From: an uncultured Bacilli bacterium
GTDB taxonomy: Bacteria; Bacillota_I; Bacilli_A; RF39; UBA660
NCBI GenBank assembly: GCA_947628565.1
Contig: CANRAH010000007.1
Span: 1 to 64,000, forward strand
Length of the DNA: 64,000 nucleotides
Reading direction: 5' to 3'
Numbering within the stretch: position 1 is the first letter of the stretch; each line of letters begins with the position of its first letter. This document shows, one piece after another, positions 59,588 to 64,000 of the stretch. Below the pieces are notes generated by a model. The model did no database searches. It worked only from the letters and a program-made list of their open reading frames with translations, and was not told the origin of the DNA. The position numbers and the translations under genes were made by a program.

Positions 59588-62185
59588 ATGTATAATGGAC
59601 TAAATGATGAACAAGTTATAGAGAGTAGAAAAAAATATGGAAGTAATGAAATAAATAGAGCCAAAAAGGATAGCTTTTTAAAGCTTTTAATAAGTACATT
59701 AGGTGATCCAATAATAAAAATACTTTTGATAGCATTAGCAATAAAAACAGTATTTTTATTTAAAAATTTTGATTGGTATGAAACTATAGGAATAGTTATT
59801 GCAATATTGTTGGCATCATTAATATCTAGTATATCTGAGTATGGTAGTGAACAAGCATTTGAAAAATTACAAGAAGAAGTAGCAAGAATAAAATGCAGAG
59901 TTATAAGAAATAAATTAAAACAAGAAATACCTATAAATGACGTAGTTGTAGGAGATATAATAAGTTTAGAAGTTGGAGATAAAATTCCAGCAGACGGTAT
60001 CATAATAAATGGTAATATAAGTGTTGATGAATCTAGTTTAAATGGAGAAACTAAAGAAGCATATAAAGAGGCATGCATAAATATAAATAAAGCAGATGTA
60101 AAAAATAGAGTATATAAAGGAAGTGTAGTTTATACAGGGAAAGCCTTAATGCAAACAACAAGCGTCGGAGAAAATACATTTTATGGTAAAATTGCTCTTG
60201 AACTTCAAGAAAAGCAACCTGAGACCCCATTAAAATTAAGACTTAGAGAATTAGCAAACTTTATAAGTAAAATAGGGTATGTTGGCGCTTTTTTAGTATT
60301 TTTTTCATATTTATTTAAAGTGGTTGTAATTAATAATGGATTTGATGTAAATAAAATTTATGAAATGATAACTAACTTTCCTATAATAACTGGCCATATT
60401 TTATATGGGTTGACTCTATGTGTGACTATAATTATAGTAGCAGTGCCAGAAGGACTTCCTATGATGATAACATTAGTATTATCTTCAAATATGAAAAGGA
60501 TGCTTAAAAATAATGTTTTGGTAAGAAAACTTGTTGGAATAGAAACATCAGGAAGCGTAAATATACTTTTTACAGATAAAACAGGTACAATAACAAAAGG
60601 TAAGTTAGAAGTAACTGATATTATAAGCGCAGATGGAAAAAGTTATAAAAAAGAAAGTGAATTGATAAAAAATAAAAAATACTATGAAATAGTAAAAATG
60701 TCCTGTGTTGGTAATAATGAAAGTGTTTATTCAAATGAAAATGTAATAGGTGGTAATATAACAGATAGAGCTATACTTTCATATTTTAAAAATGATTTAA
60801 AAACAATAAAAAGAGATAAAATTATTCCTTTTGATAGTAAATCTAAGTATTCAGCAACTTTAATTGGTAATAAATACTATATAAAAGGTGCTCCAGAAAT
60901 TATACTTAAAAATTGTACTACTTATATAGATATTAATGGATTTGAAAAAAGTTTAAATAATTTGAAAAAAATAGAAAATATTATAAATGAAAATACTAAA
61001 AAAGGTATTAGAGTTTTAATTCTTGCAACATCAAATAATATAAATTTTAACCTTAAAAATTTATGCTTTGTTTCAATAATTTTGATTAAGGATGATGTTA
61101 GGAAAGAAGCAATTGAAGGTGTTAAAATGGTTAATGATGCAAGAATAAAGACCATAATGATAACAGGCGATAACAAAGATACTGCAACTAATATTGCAAA
61201 AGAAGTAGGTATTTACAAGGATGGTGATTTAGTTTTAACTAGCGAGGAATTGAATCGATTAACTGATCAAGAGTTAAAAACTAAATTGCTTAATATATCT
61301 GTTGTTGCAAGAAGTCTTCCAACGGATAAAAGTAGACTTGTTAGAATTGCTCAGGAATTAGATTTAGTTGTAGGTATGACAGGTGATGGAGTAAATGATG
61401 CTCCAGCTTTAAAAAAAGCAGATGTTGGATTTAGTATGGGAAGCGGAGTTGAGGTTGCAAAAGAAGCAAGTGACATAGTTATACTAGATGATAATTTTAT
61501 GTCAATATCTAAAGCAATATTATTTGGAAGAACAATATTTAAAAGTATAAGAAAATTTATAATAGTTCAATTAACAATCAATATGTGCGCATTGTCATTA
61601 TCTATAATTGGTCCATTTATAAATATAGAAATGCCAATTACGGTTATACAAATGTTATGGATAAATATGGTAATGGATACATTAGCAGGTCTTGCATTTT
61701 CTTTTGAACCTCCGTTAATTGAATATATGAAGGAAAAACCAAAAGCTAAAAATGAGCCTATAATAAATAAATATATGATAAATCAAATATTCTTTACTGG
61801 AGTGTATTCTTCGTTAATATGTATATTATTTTTAAAATTACCTTTTATTAAGGGATTATTTAGACCAGATGCCAATAGTAAATATCTATATACAGCTTTT
61901 TTCGGCCTTTTCATATTCATTGATATATTTAACTGTTTTAATGCTAGAACAAATAGAATTAATATAGTAGCTAATATTTTAAAAAATAAAGTTTTTATTT
62001 TTATTATGCTATTTATAGTAATTGTTCAAATAATTTTAATATACTATGGTGGAGATATATTTAGAACATCAGGACTTACTATATTTGAGTTTGAAATTAT
62101 GATTTTGTATGCGTCAAGTGTTATTCCTTTTGATTGGATGAGAAAGTTATATTTAAAAAGTAAAAATTTAAATACAGGGGTTTAA
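59588..62185 (+). CDS. Calcium-translocating-type P-type ATPase
   Basis: ILFTDKTGTITKGKLEV (DKTGT), VDESSLNGE, MTGDGVNDAPALKKADVGFSMG. Confidence 0.94.
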   Translation: MYNGLNDEQVIESRKKYGSNEINRAKKDSFLKLLISTLGDPIIKILLIALAIKTVFLFKNFDWYETIGIVIAILLASLISSISEYGSEQAFEKLQEEVARIKCRVIRNKLKQEIPINDVVVGDIISLEVGDKIPADGIIINGNISVDESSLNGETKEAYKEACININKADVKNRVYKGSVVYTGKALMQTTSVGENTFYGKIALELQEKQPETPLKLRLRELANFISKIGYVGAFLVFFSYLFKVVVINNGFDVNKIYEMITNFPIITGHILYGLTLCVTIIIVAVPEGLPMMITLVLSSNMKRMLKNNVLVRKLVGIETSGSVNILFTDKTGTITKGKLEVTDIISADGKSYKKESELIKNKKYYEIVKMSCVGNNESVYSNENVIGGNITDRAILSYFKNDLKTIKRDKIIPFDSKSKYSATLIGNKYYIKGAPEIILKNCTTYIDINGFEKSLNNLKKIENIINENTKKGIRVLILATSNNINFNLKNLCFVSIILIKDDVRKEAIEGVKMVNDARIKTIMITGDNKDTATNIAKEVGIYKDGDLVLTSEELNRLTDQELKTKLLNISVVARSLPTDKSRLVRIAQELDLVVGMTGDGVNDAPALKKADVGFSMGSGVEVAKEASDIVILDDNFMSISKAILFGRTIFKSIRKFIIVQLTINMCALSLSIIGPFINIEMPITVIQMLWINMVMDTLAGLAFSFEPPLIEYMKEKPKAKNEPIINKYMINQIFFTGVYSSLICILFLKLPFIKGLFRPDANSKYLYTAFFGLFIFIDIFNCFNARTNRINIVANILKNKVFIFIMLFIVIVQIILIYYGGDIFRTSGLTIFEFEIMILYASSVIPFDWMRKLYLKSKNLNTGV

Positions 62186-62236
62186 AAAAATGTATATTAA
62201 TTTAAAATGCTTCCATATTATTAGTGGAGGGAAAAT

Positions 62237-62782
62237 ATGAAAAAAATATTATCAATATTATTAATTGCATTTTTTATGGTTGGGTGTTCTTTTAAAGATA
62301 TGGATAATACACCAACAAAACAAGTAGAGAATTATCTAAATAATTATCAAACTTTGGATGATACTGTTTTAGAAAGTTTAGATAATATTGTAAATGGTGA
62401 AGAGTTATTTAACAATGATCAAAAGGATTCATATAGAGAAATATTGAAGAAACATTATCAAGATTTAACTTATACTATAAAAGATGAAACTGTTAATGGT
62501 GATAAAGCTACTGTAGAAGTTGAAATAGAAGTTAAGGATTATACTAAAAATTTGAAACAGGCAGAAATAGATAGAACACAAAAAGAATCAGAATTTTTAG
62601 ATGATACAGGTATGTTTGATGAAAGCAAATTTATAGACTATAAATTAGATATGATCAAATCAGCAGAAGAAAAAGTTAAATATACATTATATTTTTCACT
62701 TAATAAAGTTGATGATGAATGGAAAATTAATCCTTTGACTCAGACTGAACAGGAAAAATTACTAGGAATATATGAATACTAG
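62237..62782 (+). CDS. Putative lipoprotein
   Basis: MKKILSILLIAFFMVGCSFKDMDN (lipobox). Confidence 0.8.
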   Translation: MKKILSILLIAFFMVGCSFKDMDNTPTKQVENYLNNYQTLDDTVLESLDNIVNGEELFNNDQKDSYREILKKHYQDLTYTIKDETVNGDKATVEVEIEVKDYTKNLKQAEIDRTQKESEFLDDTGMFDESKFIDYKLDMIKSAEEKVKYTLYFSLNKVDDEWKINPLTQTEQEKLLGIYEY

Positions 62783-62804
62783 AAAAATCTAGTATTTTTT
62801 TTTA
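62776..62804 (+). terminator. Terminator after lipoprotein gene
   Basis: atactaga-aaaa-tctagtatttttttttt. Confidence 0.8.
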
Positions 62805-62833
62805 AAACTTGATATAATGAATATGGTGATGAT

Positions 62834-63766
62834 ATGGGCAAAAAAATATTTAAAAACTTAGATGAGCAAATAACTATATTAAAAGATAGAGGTCTTGTAA
62901 TAAATGATATAGAGAAAGCAAAAAATATTTTGCTCAAAGAAAATTATTTTTTCTTAAATGGATATAGACATCTTTTTATAAAGTCACCAAAGGATAATAA
63001 TTTTATTCCTGGTACTACATTTGAGGAATTATATGCAATGTTTGTGTTTGATAGGAGAGTAAGAAATATATTTTTTAAAAATTTACTTATAATTGAAAAT
63101 AATATAAAATCATTAATAAGTTATCAATTGTCAAAAAAATATGGTTTTAAAGAAAAAGATTATTTAAATGCAAATAATTTTTCTAAAGATTCAATGAAAA
63201 TAAGACAAGTTCACGATGTATTAAACAAAGTAAAAAGACAAATAAGGGTAAATGGAAAACAGCATACGGCAACGATGCATTATATAACTAATTATGGATA
63301 TATTCCACTTTGGATATTAGTTAAAGTACTTTCTTTTGGAATAGTATCTGAACTATATGATATATTAGATGACTCTGATAAAATTGATATTGCTAATATT
63401 TATAAAATTGATACAGAAACATTGACTATATATTTATCAATATTATCAAATTATAGAAATTTATGTGCCCATGAAGATATACTTTACGATCATAAGACTC
63501 AAAAGCAAATACCAAATTGTAAATATCATCAAATGCTTAATATAGAAAGTACCGATGGGGAATACATTTATGGTAAAAACGATTTATTTTCTGTTGTAAT
63601 AATAATGAAGTATCTTTTAACTGATAATGAATTTAGAGATTTTATGAATGAAATATGTTATGAAATAGATATATTAGAAGGAAAAACTAATATACTTCCA
63701 ATAAATAATTTTTTAAATAAAATAGGATTTCCAGATAATTTTAGAGATATATTGGATATGGATTAA
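62834..63766 (+). CDS. Abi_2/AbiD-AbiF-like abortive-infection family protein
   Basis: KNLDEQITILKDRGLVINDIEKAKNILLKENYFFLNGYRHLF...YAMFVFDRRVRNIFFKNLLIIENNIKSLISYQ...LSNYRNLCAHEDILYD (HEPN RNxxxH). Confidence 0.87.
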   Translation: MGKKIFKNLDEQITILKDRGLVINDIEKAKNILLKENYFFLNGYRHLFIKSPKDNNFIPGTTFEELYAMFVFDRRVRNIFFKNLLIIENNIKSLISYQLSKKYGFKEKDYLNANNFSKDSMKIRQVHDVLNKVKRQIRVNGKQHTATMHYITNYGYIPLWILVKVLSFGIVSELYDILDDSDKIDIANIYKIDTETLTIYLSILSNYRNLCAHEDILYDHKTQKQIPNCKYHQMLNIESTDGEYIYGKNDLFSVVIIMKYLLTDNEFRDFMNEICYEIDILEGKTNILPINNFLNKIGFPDNFRDILDMD

Positions 63767-63791
63767 AAAAGGTATTAAATACCTTTTTTAA
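63767..63791 (+). terminator. Terminator after Abi-like gene
   Basis: aaaaaaggtat-taa-ataccttttttt. Confidence 0.8.
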
Positions 63792-63811
63792 TAGTCATTA
63801 TAAAAAGGCAA

Positions 63812-64000
63812 TTAAGCCTTTTTATAATAATATCCAAACCCTAATCCTCCAATTATAATTAATCCTAATAATAAATAAATATTAATATCTCTTGTATTAG
63901 GATTTTGACTATCTAAAATGTTTTTAGCAATAGATGGTGACCATAATGTATCCTTACTATCTTTAGATACTAAAGTGATATTTTTAGGATCAATTTCAAT
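63812..64000 (-). CDS. C-terminal end of a surface protein with sorting-signal-like tail, truncated at window edge
   Basis: Reverse-strand frame open to edge: IEIDPKNITLVSKDSKDTLWSPSIAKNILDSQNPNTRDINIYLLLGLIIIGGLGFGYYYKKA*. Confidence 0.75.
   Translation of the reverse strand: MEIDPKNITLVSKDSKDTLWSPSIAKNILDSQNPNTRDINIYLLLGLIIIGGLGFGYYYKKA

Noticed and set aside
59575-60078. 167-aa minus-strand ORF overlapping the start of the P-type ATPase
   Set aside because: Antisense to a clear P-type ATPase; no recognisable protein features.

Overview
AT-rich Bacillota-like chromosome segment (roughly 25-30% GC by eye), mostly housekeeping genes with several accessory islands. Recognisable core: spoIIR, murA, rpmE, typA, ddl, a gdpP-like/rplI/dnaB run, walJ-like MBL, rlmH, tilS, ftsH, rpiB, spoIID-spoIIQ-spoIIID-mbl, cotJ genes, tRNA-His(GTG), trxB/trxA, phosphoketolase and a P-type Ca-ATPase. 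The sporulation genes suggest an endospore former or a close relative. Main accessory or unusual features: (i) a left-edge type VII secretion-like module: a huge pretoxin-type ORF with 36-nt tandem repeats and a C-terminal HD-phosphohydrolase-like domain, followed by a small immunity candidate and a DUF4176-like gene; (ii) an XRE-HTH + NadR/AAA_28-like NTPase + CYTH triple fusion; (iii) an orphan type IV pilin-like gene whose 3' end changes composition; (iv) a YunG-like + Fe-S uracil-DNA-glycosylase fusion between two diverged copies of the tRNA-His 3' flank; (v) a CotJA-CotJB fusion; (vi) two tandem Cna-B/SpaA adhesins with an atypical thioester-like head, paired cysteines and a VPDTLSS sorting motif, followed by a sortase; (vii) a ClpX-like AAA+ with a non-ClpX N-terminus next to a compact UvrD-like helicase; (viii) an Abi_2/AbiF-like HEPN protein at the right edge. 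No CRISPR array, rRNA, transposase or reverse transcriptase was seen. All family calls are from motif recognition by eye; no database search was run.
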